Source of the DNA: Enoplolaimus lenunculus
Taxonomy: Eukaryota; Nematoda; Enoplea; Enoplida; Thoracostomopsidae
Reading direction: 5' to 3'
Assembly (NCBI GenBank): GCA_030248215.1
Contig: JASANG010000097.1
Coordinates: 182,140-246,139, forward strand
Length of the DNA: 64,000 nucleotides
The notes under the pieces are model-generated. The model had not been told where the DNA came from, ran no database searches, and worked only from the letters and a program-made list of their open reading frames with translations. How positions within the stretch are numbered: the first letter of the stretch is position 1; every line of letters begins with the position of its first letter. Below are positions 25,096 to 37,226 of the stretch, in pieces. Position numbers and translations under genes: made by a program.

Positions 25096-27198
25096 AAGAA
25101 ATCAATGCCATTTTCTATTAACTTTCGGTAAAAACAATAATTATAGAATGTAAAGAAATTAATTAAGATTTGTTTAGAAGTAATGGTTTACTTAAAACAT
25201 GATAATGTTTATTGATTTATTTACAATTATACGCAGGGATGCAATCCGCAATTATTAATGGTGGACAAAAATCCGCGAGCGAAGCAACCGAAAAGCCAAC
25301 CACAGGAACCTGGGGCCCCAAGAAGGCAGCGGGTGTCAGACAGTCGCACTATTATTCTTGGTGTCTGTAAGCTGGTACACGAAACTTGCATTTATGGCGC
25401 TGGGGTTTCACGATGACCTTTCAAACCAACTTTAATCATTGTGGCTTTTACGTTTCCAAATGTTGATCATAAACCACAGCTGGAGATGTCATTTCAACGC
25501 GAAAGAGTAAAAATCAAATTGTTTATTTGGAGCATAATTTTTCAACAGTAACCCAAAATTGAAATGCTACTGTTCAAAAACGGTTCAGATTTTCGTTTTT
25601 AAAATGAATATGGGAAATTTAGGCATTTTCAAGAGCAATGTCTACAGTTGAGTGGATAAACAAGAAAGTAGCCAGTGGCTTTGTTCTCACGGGTTTAATT
25701 TCTTTTTGTTGATCAGGGAATTTTAGGAAATTGTTCGGTTGATATTACATAAGAAAGTGTCGGTTTGAAATGGAACGTGGTCAAAACATTCCAAAATCCT
25801 AACTCCGCCTGCAATTATATATTCAGGGACGGAGTCTTGAAATTTCCAAACAAAATATTTGCGTGTAACCCGTATGACTTTCCGAATGCTAATTTAAGCG
25901 ACTTAATCGCGGAAAAGTATGCATTTTAACATTGTTTGTTGCGTTTTTCATAGCAGTAGTTCTTGTTAATGTTTCGCTAGAAGATGATCCAAGATCTTCC
26001 TGATGTCAGTTTATAACTTCCAGTATAAAAAGACAAATTAAAATGGTCCATACTGCCCAATTCTGAAAAGTATGCTTTATTTCACTTGAAAATTACATTC
26101 AAGCAACCTAAATGTTGCAGTTACATTCAAATCGTCTGATTTGGGTAGAACTGGGTTAAGTCATTACCTTAAAACTTTAGTGCAACAATGAATAAAATAT
26201 CTTTAACAAAAACTCAGAACCAGTAATGGCTAAATTTGACACTGTAACCTCGGGTTTAAGTGAGTTACGCTTAATCCACTCGGCCATCCAAGCACACATT
26301 TGTATTTTACAACACATTATTTCTTTGTGTTGTTATTTGCGTATGGAAATGTAATTCTATATATTGAAGCTGGAACGCCCCACATACGTATTTTGGCCAC
26401 ATTTCCAGCTATTGTACTGACTGGAGACAGCATACATGTGTAAATTAGAACACTTTCATAAGAAGTTTTGTGGGGAATATTTTAGGGTTGCAAATTTGCA
26501 ACCATGTTGTCCAGTAAGTTATGAATCCTGAACTGCCCCACATGCGTATTTTGCGCAACTTTCCGGCATTACTTTGTTTACAGGTTTCTTATAACAGAAA
26601 CGCAATTGTTCTGTGAAAGGGAACTTTGCATGCAGATTTGTTGTACATTCGTTATTTTGACGAATTGTTTTAAAGACTAAAATTTTAAACACTGACAAAT
26701 CAAAAATAGGATTTGTGAATACAACAGGATCAAAATAGGTTTTTATGGAAAATTACTTGTCCACGATGCTTTAGCAAATCCTCATTTTGGGTTATAAGAA
26801 AATATAATTTCAGAACAGCAAATCTAATTTTAAATTCTTAAACATTTTAGATACTACTAGCAATTTCACCAATAATATGAGAGTACGTAACTAACGACGC
26901 ATAAACGTGAGAATGAATGCTTAAAAGTTATTTGATTTCAACGAAACAAAATTAATTTTTTTCATTCAAAATATTGAAGCTTTACACTCCAGAAGCAAAA
27001 ACCCTGTTTCGTTTCCGTTGATTAAAGCGTTAATATTTAGTTTCATAAACACGAAATATAACAATTTGTATACTAAATATTCAGATAAACCTTATGAATA
27101 TAACTGCACTATAAATAATATTTCAAATTAAAGCTGAACCGCGCTTTATAACAGATGGTATTGCGTCATTAACATTAATAAGTTAAATATAACAGATA
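25096..27198. other. intergenic with a tRNA-like 5' half
   Basis: On the minus strand at about 26250-26292, GGATGGCCGAGTGGATTAAG has the exact A-box and D-arm pattern of a Leu/Ser-type tRNA. No matching B box or acceptor 3' side is seen, so it is a fragment or SINE head. The rest holds nothing recognised. Confidence 0.35.
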
Positions 27199-27523
27199 AT
27201 GGCTGGGTTTCTAAAATCTTTCTTAAGTATTTACTAAGTTTTCGAATAAAACCAGATAAATGCCAAACGTGAGCCAATATCATATAACAAAATGGTAATA
27301 GTTCAGCATTATATTAAGGAGGCAACATGGGTCTTCAATTTCAGTTAGACAAAGGTTTAGTATGCCTAAGTTGTTTATATGTAATATATCAAATTTAGTC
27401 AGCGATTTAAGTATTTACTTAACTTAAGTTTGCTTTCAAAAACGGCAAAATGGTTGAGTACATGCTTAGCAAGTACTTAAGTACTAAAGTCATCCTTAGG
27501 TAGGATTTCAGAAACCCAGCCAG
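27199..27523 (+). mobile_element. MITE family F copy
   Basis: It starts TGGCTGGGTTTCTAAAATC and ends inverted, GATTTCAGAAACCCAGCCA. Related copies lie at 60387-60725 and, mirrored, at 62040-62378. Confidence 0.75.
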
Positions 27524-27757
27524 TGATGATATGTTTTTGTACATAACGAACCGTATTTGATTGAAGGAAATCAACTGAGTACAGATCAACTTGTAAATGC
27601 GTATATGAAATTGAATAATGGTCGCTTTTGTAATATTGTAAATCCAAAATTCAAGGCTTATGAGCCAATCACGAAACAAGCAGTGGTTAATTATTTAAAC
27701 CTTCACTCAAAATTTATTACTACAAAATGACAATTTGTCACCAGCCATTATGTTTTA

Positions 27758-27922
27758 GGCCCATGTAAAGATCAGGGGCGGAACGGAACGCTTTTCTATG
27801 AGAGTACAATAGACTAAGCTTAAGGTTTAGACTAATTTTTTTGCTTGGCTTAAGGTTACGCTTAGGCGTAGGCTTAGGAATATGCTTACAGAACTGTTCC
27901 GTTCCTATTCTTTACATTGGCC
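27758..27922 (+). mobile_element. MITE family A copy
   Basis: The ends are GGCCCATGTAAAGATCAGGG and CCTATTCTTTACATTGGCC, inverted. Internally there is GGTTTAGACTAATTTTTTTG and a short GTAGGCTTAGG tract. Confidence 0.85.
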
Positions 27923-28115
27923 ATGTTTTGCAAGAATGATACCAAAATAAAAAAAGATTTGTTTGTTCACAAACATCCCGTATACCAGTGCTATTATATT
28001 GAACAAAGCTGACGTTAATATATTTTGTGAGAAAGTGGGATTTAATTTAACCATTTTCTAGTGGATTTGAAGCCGGATTGATTCTGGACCGTTTTTATTT
28101 GCTGAATAATTTTTA

Positions 28116-28264
28116 GGCGGATGTTTACAACAGGGCCGGATCGTTTTCTGGAGGGGCTGTAATAGAGTCAGGTTAAGCTTTAGACTAATTTTTTTGCTTA
28201 GGCTTAGGCTTAGGCTTAGGAATACGCTCTTACTACTGTTCCGGCCCTGTTCAATACATGGGCC
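28116..28264 (+). mobile_element. MITE family A copy with clean (TTAGGC)n tract
   Basis: The ends are GGATGTTTACAACAGGGC and GCCCTGTTCAATACATGGGC. At about 28195-28220 it holds four uninterrupted GCTTAGG-phase hexamers, the cleanest such run in the window. Confidence 0.85.
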
Positions 28265-28436
28265 AATTTTCGTGTTAAATATTGTTAGCTAAGGTTTTGG
28301 CTTTGTTTGCTTTGATAGTTTTCTTTACTGTTGTTATGCTACGTAAACTGAGTTACGTTGTATTTATGGTTTTGCTATATGGAATATTTCGACGTTGGCA
28401 AACCTGCATCGGTGATTTCTGGTGAATGATCTTGAG

Positions 28437-28760
28437 TTACGGGACTGGTTCAACTGTTCTGTAGTCTGTTATATGCGAGATGTTGTTCAGCCGGTGGCTG
28501 ACATTCGGTATTATTCGAGTTACAAATTTTTCGTCCAAAATTGGTTTATAATCAGGTTGTGGCACAACAGAATTAGATGAACTCTTGTGTTCCTGTTTTG
28601 GGAATAATAAGTAAAGCATTATTCCATGCATTGTCTCATGAGCCATAGCGAATTTGGGGGAAAGCCAACGTCGAGTCCGGTGGAGATCGGAACTCACCTC
28701 TGTCCGGTCCCGGGTGGGATTCGCCGGAGCCGACGGTGTCGTATTTAAAATCCTACATGG
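28437..28760 (-). other. possible coding patch, unassigned
   Basis: On the minus strand an 86-codon frame (28437-28697, alternative GTG start) contains an in-frame ATG in a fair context at about 28639, and reads MAHETMHGIMLYLLFPKQEH onwards. Upstream of it, at about 28697, AGGTGAGT is a strong donor-like site after GC-richer, open sequence. Composition differs from its AT-rich surroundings. I recognise no family; it could equally be a repeat. Confidence 0.2.
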
Positions 28761-29433
28761 TAATATTTTGTCATTTCACATGTTTATTTTGTATTTGAGA
28801 GTCTGATTTATTGAAATATACAAGTTTTATGATACCACAGCTTTTAAGTTCAAAGTGCGACACGTGTTTTGAATTTTAATGATGTACACGTTTTCGATTT
28901 TAAGCTTTACATCCAATAAATCAAATTCTGACTATGATGCTTTTGTGCATACTAATCTATAGAAGCCAGTATTCTCAACTGTGTATAGCACCTATTTACA
29001 AAGAGACCGTACTCTCGAAATGGTATACAGGGGCTTGCTGAGTATGTGACGGGTTACCCCCAAAGTCATTGTGGCAGGGCCTGAAAATCAACAAATATTA
29101 CAATTGCCCCAGCAAAAAGATTGACCTAAGTTTTGTATGATAAACTATAAAGTTTACTACTAAACTTAGTACTAAAACTTTGTATTTAGAAACCTGTTGA
29201 AGGGAATGATAGGTTTTCAAAAACACAAACTAGGGAATCTACTTCCAACAAATTACACCCTGCGGAACAAACAACAGCCACATCCGTAGAATTTATTAAG
29301 CTTTATTCGATGGTTTCAATCTTATAGACCGTATTTACAATTTGAGAAAATGTCAACTGTTGTGCTTTAACGTAACGTACCGCGACCTGTGACAAAGTTG
29401 TATAACTTCATATATTATTTCAAACATGGTTAA

Positions 29434-29782
29434 CAGGGTACAGCTGGAGGTCAGCCCCCCGCTCCGGCACCGGTAGAATTTTTGCCGGAGACTCCGGCAA
29501 TTTCGGTAGTAAAATTTTGCATAATTTTCCAGAATTTATCTGTTTGGCGCGTTTTGTTTTACTTTGGTCACAATTTACAAGAATGAATTTCCGAAATTTC
29601 GCAAAAAATTAGCGTAAAGCCAAACAACTTACAACATATTTCAGATAATGGCTAAAATTAACTGATTCACCATCATTTTTACTACCTGTTTTCGCCTCAC
29701 TTCCGGCTTCGCCTGCGGCTCCGGCGAGTTTCGTTGACCTCCGGCTCCGGCTCCGGTATTTTCAACCTCAGCTTGCACCCTG
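29434..29782 (-). mobile_element. MITE family C, near full length
   Basis: CAGGGTACAGCTGGAGGTCA at the left and GCTTGCACCCTG at the right are inverted termini. Both ends are rich in CCGGCTCCGG/CCGGAG words. The interior (AGCGTAAAGCCAAACAACTT) matches the copy at 40798-41174. Confidence 0.8.
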
Positions 29783-30608
29783 ATGGTTAACATGAAAATT
29801 TGTAGTAAACAGTCAGTCTCAATTTCATGCGCTAAAACACACCAATTGACAATTATATCAGCCGAAAGGTGTCAAAAACATATTATACTGTCGAGTTTTA
29901 ACCACTCTGATTTACGTTTATTAAGAATAAATGTAAACATTTATTGTCAGCTTAATTATTTTCACAAGGTAAAGTATATTTACGACAGAATAAAACTACT
30001 GTGGTTCCCTATAGAAAAATATCACCCTTGCTTGTAGGTCATTGAAAATCCTTGCATGCCCCTCCTGAAAAATTTACACCCCCAGCAAGGTGAGCTGGCT
30101 ACAAGACTCGATGGAAGGCTGCCGCTCCCCAAGCCCCCGCCCGCACTAAACGGTTGTAATACTAATACGATAAAACAGTTCAAACTATTTCACTAATTTT
30201 GCTATTTCAATAATATACTTAGTGAATCGGACTTGGGGCGGCAACCCACCATCCTGCTTTGTAATCCTTCAAATCGCAGGGGTTCAAGGTAGCGGCAGCC
30301 TCCTGAGAAACGCAACGCAAAATGGATCGATTTCTTGTGCGACACACTGAAGCTCTCGATTCCATCCCATTAATACTCGCTCAAAAGTCACCTGGTGCAC
30401 ACATGATATTGTGGAAGTTGCATTAACTTATCTTCAATTTTACTCATCGTCCAACGTGTTTCATATCATGTTTCCAACCGGTTGTACTACAGTAGACATC
30501 GGTGGACGATTTTCTAATTATTTTGTTGTTACAACTTTGATTTGCTATGACTCACAAACGCTACTGTTTTCAAAAACTAAAATTTGTTTCACAAAATACG
30601 ACTCAACA

Positions 30609-30699
30609 CAGGATACTGTCAGAGGTCTGCATTCAGCTCCGGCCTGAGCAGAAAATCGCCCTCCGGTTCCGGTATTTTTCAGCTCCGATTGCATCCTGG
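30609..30699 (-). mobile_element. MITE family C, solo-end deletion copy
   Basis: About 90 bp with both terminal regions (CAGGATACTG and TTGCATCCTG) joined, and CCTCCGGTTCCGGTATTTTT between them. The common interior is lost. Confidence 0.6.
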
Positions 30700-31101
30700 C
30701 TCTAAATGTCTTACTATTTTCAAGGAATTTTTTGGTTGAATAAATATTTTTTGCTCTACTTTGCATTTTTCATAGCGTCAATAAAAATTGAAACACTAAT
30801 AAACGTGACGCTAATATAAGCATAAATATTAACTTAATTGGTTATGTCTTTGCCAGATATTTACGGTTCACTTATGTTGGCGTCACAGCCTCAAAATATT
30901 TGGTCTTTTCATTCTGCATTTGTTCGTTATGGATGATAATGCATTTTATTAAGTGTTTTTGTTCTAAAACATTGTTTTTGATCTGCCGCCGATAATTTGG
31001 TTTAAAAGTGTCCTAAGTAACACATCGCAATATATTTTAACGGTGTCAATCGACATTTTGAATGTTATCAAGCGATTACTTATTCACCATACCCCAGTTA
31101 G

Positions 31102-31280
31102 GGCCAATGTATACATCAGGGGCCGAACAGTAGTAGACGCGTATTCCTAGTCCTACGCTCAAGCCTAAGCGTAAACAATGAGCTTATAACTAAAGCTAAG
31201 CCTAAGCAAAAAATTAGCCTAAATCTTACTCTATTCCAAACCTCCATAAAAACGTTCCGCCCCTGATCTTTGCATGGGCC
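31102..31280 (-). mobile_element. MITE family A copy
   Basis: Inverted ends GGCCAATGTATACATCAGGG and CCCCTGATCTTTGCATGGGC. The repeat tract here is in the CCTAAG orientation. Confidence 0.8.
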
Positions 31281-31376
31281 TCAGTTTGAATCAGGGGCGT
31301 AACAAAACGAGAGCGGAATATATATCTCTGACCGCATTTAAAATAATCCTTTACAACCTTTAGAATAAACTTATTG

Positions 31377-31492
31377 AGCCCATGTATGGAACAGGGTCGG
31401 AACAGTAGTATAAGCGTATTTCTAAGCCTAATCCTAAGCCTAATCCTAAGCCTAAGCCTAAGCAAAAAATAGTCTAAAGCTTAAACTGACCG
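31377..31492 (-). mobile_element. MITE family A, one end missing
   Basis: It starts CCCATGTATGGAACAGGGTC and runs into a CCTAAG tract of about ten units (31422-31463). The second terminal repeat is absent after the AGTCTAAAGCTTAAACTGAC segment. Confidence 0.75.
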
Positions 31493-32054
31493 TCCACAAA
31501 TGAAATCCTTTGGCTGTCCGGTGATCAGAATATCTGCCCACCTGTTATGTAAATCTTACCTCTAAGTTGCATTTTTGTTACACGAATACGCACAGATCCC
31601 AGTTGCACTATTTTAATTTTATTATCGGTTAAATAAAATTGAATTATATTTAATAGGACGAAGTTAAACATGGCTGGCGTTGTCAAAGTTAAATTGAGCG
31701 CTGGTATAAACCTGAAAAACGCCAATATTGAGCATAGAAATGACTGACGTGGTCTGTTTGTTATTTTTACTCAGCGCAGCCTTCAAAATCCGCTAAAGTT
31801 TCCGTTTGCTTGAATTGATGTACAACTGTGTTCCTGTATCAATCAGACGAGACTAACGGTTACAGCGTGTAAACTCGGTTAACCTTCAGATCGGTTATGC
31901 TTTTACGCGATTACAACTCGCTTTCATTGAAAATGATATCGCTGTTGGAAACAGTCAATTTTGAGTTCAGTTGAAAAGGTGCGCACATGGGGTTATAGAG
32001 GATGCATTCCATTCCTGAATCTGTTTACCGAGAATAAAAAGGAACATTTTAACA

Positions 32055-32203
32055 CTTCCGCTGTACTTTTTTTGACGTCCGGCGCCGTCCGTCACTCGCA
32101 CGGTACCGTCCGACGCCGTCCGTCATCTTGCGGTATTGTACGCAAAACTCACGTACGATAACTGTGACGGACGGCGCCGGACGTCAAGTATAGCGCAACC
32201 TTA
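32055..32203. mobile_element. MITE family E, GC-rich palindromic copy
   Basis: TGACGTCCGGCGCCGTCCGT at the left is answered by ACGGACGGCGCCGGACGTCA at the right; the outermost CGCTGTACTT and AAGTATAGCG also pair. About 150 bp. Copies lie at 56931-57123 and about 57476-57655. Confidence 0.85.
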
Positions 32204-32573
32204 AGACTTTAAAATGACCTGTTGAATCCACGATGTCAATCAAATTTTCTCAGTCGCTACACTTGCATCCGTAACATTTTCACATCATCCATTATCGAAA
32301 TGAATGCGAGAATGATTCAACGAGCAGCCGCAATCCAATATCACATTGCAATTATATAACTCAGAATGACTTCAAGCAATTTAGAATTCTGAGTTCTGAA
32401 AGACCTAATTCAAAGATCAAGTTTCTGAGCGTATTCAACTCATTCTGAGTTAACATTAACTCACTGGAATTTTACAGCGAATAGTTATCTTTCATTAACC
32501 TGGAGAAAATTGTTGTAAACCAGTTCATGAGAATATATTTGGCCGAAACTTGTTGGTATTAATTATAGTGCAA

Positions 32574-32945
32574 TTGTAGTGACCCAAATAAGAGGGGTGA
32601 CTAATTTTTATTTATCCTCATCAGAGGGTACCCCTATTATATTCGGTTACTGACTGTTATTTATTTTCAACCCGCCATCCGCCGCCTTTTGTTAGCTGGA
32701 CCTAAAACCAATCTCTTATGTCAAATTAGACGTTTATTTGTCTTGTGTCAATACCTTGAGCGATAATGCAAAGTTATACTTAGGAATGTACTTTCAAAAC
32801 TTGTATGCTTTAAAGTCTAATTGACATTTATAAACTCTAATTACAGGGTTAAGATACTCTATCCGCTTGTGGACTCTTATTGGGATACGAACTCTTATTG
32901 GTTAGGACTCAAAATGGGACCCCTTTTATTCGAGTAACTACAGTA
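32574..32945 (+). mobile_element. MITE family B copy
   Basis: From TGTAGTGACCCAAATAAGAG to TTATTCGAGTAACTACAGTA. It is slightly shorter than full length because of internal deletions around the TTGACATTTATAAACTC segment. Confidence 0.8.
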
Positions 32946-33548
32946 TATATCTTTGTTGAGCAACGTATATAATACCGGCTTTGTCTTCCTGCTTCTAAGG
33001 TTGCAAACTTATCTATCTACACCTTAAACTTCTTGTTTCCGTTTCAACGTTTTCTTGTCCAACTTGATAACCTGATTTTTTCTCTAAAACAGTCTTTTCT
33101 AAAATTTATCATTTGAATTTAGACCCAACGCCGTGGTTTTATCTTTTAATCCTCCGATATTTGATCGTTTTGACTCATTTGGTTCACAAGTCGATTGGAA
33201 CTGCGATTACAAAGATTGACTTTAAAGGTTTGGTTTATTTGGTCGTATTAAAGTTTGATTGATACTTCTTAAATTTACTTCGAATTGAGTTGCAGCTAAA
33301 AGCAGCGTTTCTCAGTCTGGAGTAGATTGGCCGTCTTGTCTGCCCTCAGATGTCCGGTGGGCCAGCGGTTTTTGGGTCACTCACCAAAATAAATAATACT
33401 GGTTATATTTGGAGTAAACAGTCAGTCGTAAGCCAGCTGTGATATGAGGCCGAAATTGAAATTAATTTGTCAAATGTAAATTGGACAGTGCGATTAACAA
33501 CCTTTTTCGCTTTATATTAAATTGTTTGTGAAAACTGCAAGAAATGTT

Positions 33549-33732
33549 GGTCCATGTAAACATCAGGGCGGAACGTTTTTCTATGCTACTGCAATAGTGT
33601 ACGCTTAAGGTTTAGACAAAATTTTTTGCTTAGCAGTTATGCTTAGGTATAAGATCTTTCTTACGTTTAGGCTTACGCTTATGCTTAGGAATATGCTTAT
33701 ACTACTATTCCGCACAATTCTATAGATTTGTC
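33549..33732 (+). mobile_element. MITE family A copy
   Basis: It begins GGTCCATGTAAACATCAGGG. The right end, CTATTCCGCACAATTCTATA, is decayed. The interior has TTTAGACAAAATTTTTTGC and a GTTTAGGCTTACGC tract. Confidence 0.7.
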
Positions 33733-35448
33733 TAGCAAAGAAATTTAAAACATGAAAATAAAATATTTAAAAACTCTAAAGCAATCATTTTCGAGTAAAC
33801 CGAGCTACGGTCAGTAGCCAGCTGATGAAGTCACGGTACCACTTCTGGAAATTTTTTAACCTCCAAATAAAATGAATTTTAATGTGTCACCCTGCAATAA
33901 TTTTGCCTCTCCGTGAGATTTGAACGTGGCTACCGTCATACCAAAAGAGTTTTGTTAAGGATCCGGTTTTACGTTTACATTGGTGAGCTTGAAACTATGA
34001 GGAGAAACGCCCACTCTGTTAGTTTTTGTGCAACTACTTCCTCAGATAGAAATATTCCCCCCAAATCACGGTATAAGAGAGTCATTAAACTGTAGGGCAG
34101 TCTTTCTAAAATTCATTCGAACCGAAACTTTTACTATGTTACAATTAATATTATACAGATATAAAATATGAATTCCCATGAAACATTGATTTAACTGACA
34201 GAAACTGAATATTGACATAATGAAATATACTGTATGTTATCGTTGAGATTTCCGCTGTATTCTCCGATATAACTTTGTGGTTGCCATATCACCTTATGAA
34301 CCAGCATACACATATACATACACACATATATTAATAGAAGAAAGCATGAAAATTAAAAAAAATGTCATGCTTCTATTAATTATCTGGGAGTTGCAACTGT
34401 ATGAGACGAAAACATTTTTTATAAAATTTACAAGTGAACCAGTCTTGTTCCTACGTCTACGAAACTCAGGTTAAAAATATTTGACAGTGTTCTATTTCAA
34501 TAGAATTTTAAAAACAAAAAATTAATTTTGTACAACTTCTCTGTTCAAGTTATTAGAGAAAACTATTTTTCTGATAAATTTCAAAACAACCAAGCCACAC
34601 TGTCTACGCAAGTTTATACATTCATCTGTTTGCTTTATCATATATTATTATAATTATTGTTGTTGTTGTTATTGTTTTATTATCTTGAGGCTGAAGTTTT
34701 TTAGCCAGACCAAAGTGTCTTTTTACCTGGTCAAATTTAATAAGAAACAGTATTGACCAAATCAGTTAAAATGTGTCTATGGCACACCAGTTATTTCCGC
34801 AGGTAAACGTGTTGTTGTCAAAATATTATTTTCAAACTTTGCCACCCACGGCGGTCGCGATATAAATATAAAAGCTTTTGTATTTTTTGACAAATCTGAC
34901 ATTTTGAGAACAATGCAATTGATTTCAAAGTAATGCAAAAGCAGCAATGATGTTTATTGTAGGGCCAATGGCGGATCCAGAATCTCAGAATGGGGGGGGG
35001 GCGGCAAAATGGCACTGCTAACAAACTTATTTTTGTTTAATAGATTGCAGACAGTGTTTTACATATCCGCACGCAAACCAAGAATTACAGCTATAAAATT
35101 GACCCGGAAAGAATACGGCCGTTCAACTGAGATTAAATACAAATAAAACCATATAACCGCTCATGTATATGAAACTTTGTGACCTGTACGATCCTGGATC
35201 TGTCTCAGCAAAAAATTTTGGTAGGCGTAGGGGATATATCCCATTTCCAACTATCCTTCCCCTGGCACACGTGCCATGTTCTTTTTCATACAAAGTTGTA
35301 ACAGGAAATTCCCATGCGTTAGTTTTGCTTGAGGGCAAGTATTACCCCAGTGCCGGAATTATTCGGTGTTTTATCTGAGGTTGTCAGAGCTCGCACTGAA
35401 GACACTCTTCCAAAAACAGTAATTCCTTTGGCATTTTCTGCTAAAGTG
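33733..35448. other. intergenic with tRNA-like 3' half
   Basis: On the minus strand at about 33900-33955, ACGTTCAAATCTCACGG resembles a tRNA T arm with B box, but a matching 5' half is not evident. A (TTG)n run lies near 34660. No gene is recognised. Confidence 0.35.
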
Positions 35449-36155
35449 CTTAGTGACCGGAATAAGATGGAGGGGATAAGAGGGTCTTCATTTTGAGTAC
35501 CAATCAATAGGAGTCCGTTTAAAACATAGTTAAGTTTTGAAAGTACATTCCTAAGTATAACCTTGCATTATCGAAAAGTCCAGTGCCGCAACGAAAATGG
35601 GCGATAAGGGCGTTGCCCATCTGCGAACATATCTGCCATCGTGCTGTAGCTACTGTATTGACCTCTTTAGAGCTTATAAATGTCAATTAACCCTAATTGT
35701 AGCGCATAATGGACTCCAGGAGCAAATAATTTGAGTTCAAAATTTCAAAGCTTATTAAATTTTGAAAGTGCTTCCTAAGTATATCCTTGTATTATCACTC
35801 AAGCTATTGACACAAGACAAATAAACGTTTAATTCAACGGATACTTGCAGTACCGGGTTATATATCAGTAACGAAGGGCGGCGGAGCGTGGGTTAAAAAT
35901 AAATAACAGTCCGTAACCGAATAACAAGGGGAGGTACCCTCTGGAGAGGCGAAATAAATATCCCCCCCCCCCCCCCCCCCCCCAGACCGCCCCTCTCTCC
36001 CCTTCCTTCTCTCTCTCTTTTTTAGTTCACACTGAGGCTTCAGATCACTCTTAGTATGTACTGTAGTGTCCCGAATAAAAGGGGGATGAAGGGGCCCCCT
36101 GTTTTGGTCCTGTCAGTAGTCCATATCTCTAATTAGAACGTAATAAGCGGATATG
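35449..36155 (-). mobile_element. cluster of broken MITE family B copies
   Basis: Three fragments lie close together. They are about 35449-35577 (starts TAGTGACCGGAATAAG), about 35651-35963 (starts TACTGTATTGACCTC, ends GAGGCGAAATAAATATCC) and about 36059-36155 (starts TACTGTAGTGTCCCGAATAA). The second is cut by a run of about 20 C at 35964. Confidence 0.6.
35962..36020. repeat. poly-C run and CT-rich low complexity
   Basis: About 21 consecutive C bases at 35962-35983 are followed by CCCCTTCCTTCTCTCTCTC. They replace the expected inner end of a family B copy. Confidence 0.85.
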
Positions 36156-36159
36156 CACA

Positions 36160-36391
36160 TCCAAAATAATCCATAAAAAAGAACAAAGAGAAGAGAAAGA
36201 ACACACACACCATACAATAAAACAACAAAAGGAAATACAAAAAGACCAAAAACAAACCCAACAAACCAAACACCCGATACCCCCTCCCTAGCAACACAAA
36301 CCGCAACAAAAAACACCGCCCCCCCAAAACCCCTCCCCCCCCTCCACCCTCCCCCGCCACCCACACCACACCCCCACCCCCCCCCCCCCCG
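36160..36391. repeat. T-depleted, A/C-only low-complexity tract
   Basis: For about 230 bp the plus strand is almost only A and C (with some AG at the start). It is A-rich at the left and grades into long C runs (14 or more C at about 36377-36391). Apparent glycine-rich ORFs on the other strand are a by-product. Confidence 0.85.
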
Positions 36392-36393
36392 CG

Positions 36394-36577
36394 TAGCACC
36401 TATCCACCAGTTAGCAATAGGTTTTCAAACTAACGAAATGATGCAACTACAGATCTCAAAATTTGCACAGTAGCTGAGAAAACAAATCGAAAGCAATAAA
36501 TGTGCTGAATTTCAAATGTCACTATTCCCCGGTTCGAAAGTTACAACGCCTATCACCAACTGGTAATAGGTGCTACA
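36394..36577. mobile_element. small inverted-repeat element
   Basis: GTAGCACCTATCCACCAGTT at the left and AACTGGTAATAGGTGCTACA at the right form inverted ends of a 184-bp element. Related end sequences occur near 28985 and 39970-40003. Confidence 0.7.
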
Positions 36578-37132
36578 TACATTTGAGAATACGGGCTTTA
36601 GTCTTAGATTTTCAACCCAAATGTATTTTAGCTTAACAGTAAAATCTGCTCTGTTCCTGGGAATGCGATTAGAAACGCTAAGTAAAGCATTAAATCAAAA
36701 CCTGTCACCGGCCAGCCATGTATGTATGTATATATTTGAACATGAATCTTTTAAACATTTGACGCACTAAAGATTATAGAAATTGTCAATTCTGAACTAA
36801 ATGTCACGTGTCATCCTTTACATTATACAAACATTGTTTATTGCACACTTTTGCCAAATTGCACTAAGGCTTAGGCTCGGGTATAACTTAGAATAAAAGC
36901 CTCTGCGGGAACATTTGCTTTAACCTTTAGTCAGAAATGTAGGGGTAAGGGCTGACAGATGGTTTGGCAACTTTGCGAAAAAACGCCTTTTATTGCTGGG
37001 CAATGGAGGTTAGAACTTGTGCTGACTAACAGGGCTTTAAAAGTTTTTATTAGCTAAACCAGAAAAGTACTCTAGTCACGCAAATTCTATCGAATTATGT
37101 TTTAAGCAATATATAAGCCTACCAGGGTACAA

Positions 37133-37226
37133 CCGCAGGTCTGCCTCCGGCTCCGGCGGCGGCAGAAAATCGGCCTCCGGTTCTGGAAGAATTATCCGGT
37201 ATTTATCACCTCCGGTTGCACTCTGA
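37133..37226 (-). mobile_element. MITE family C, deletion copy
   Basis: CAGGGTACAACCGCAGGT to CCTCCGGTTGCACTCTG, with CTCCGGCTCCGGCGGCGGCA between. Only the terminal regions remain. Confidence 0.7.

Noticed and set aside
28195-28220. TTAGGC array as a true interstitial telomere or chromosome fusion point
   Set aside because: The array sits at a fixed place inside a multicopy element with inverted ends, and is only a few units long.
29783-30037. 84-codon plus-strand ORF
   Set aside because: It starts at the edge of a family C MITE, is AT-biased and has no family resemblance or splice context.
36113-36399. Two overlapping Gly-rich minus-strand ORFs
   Set aside because: They are produced by the poly-C and A/C low-complexity tract.
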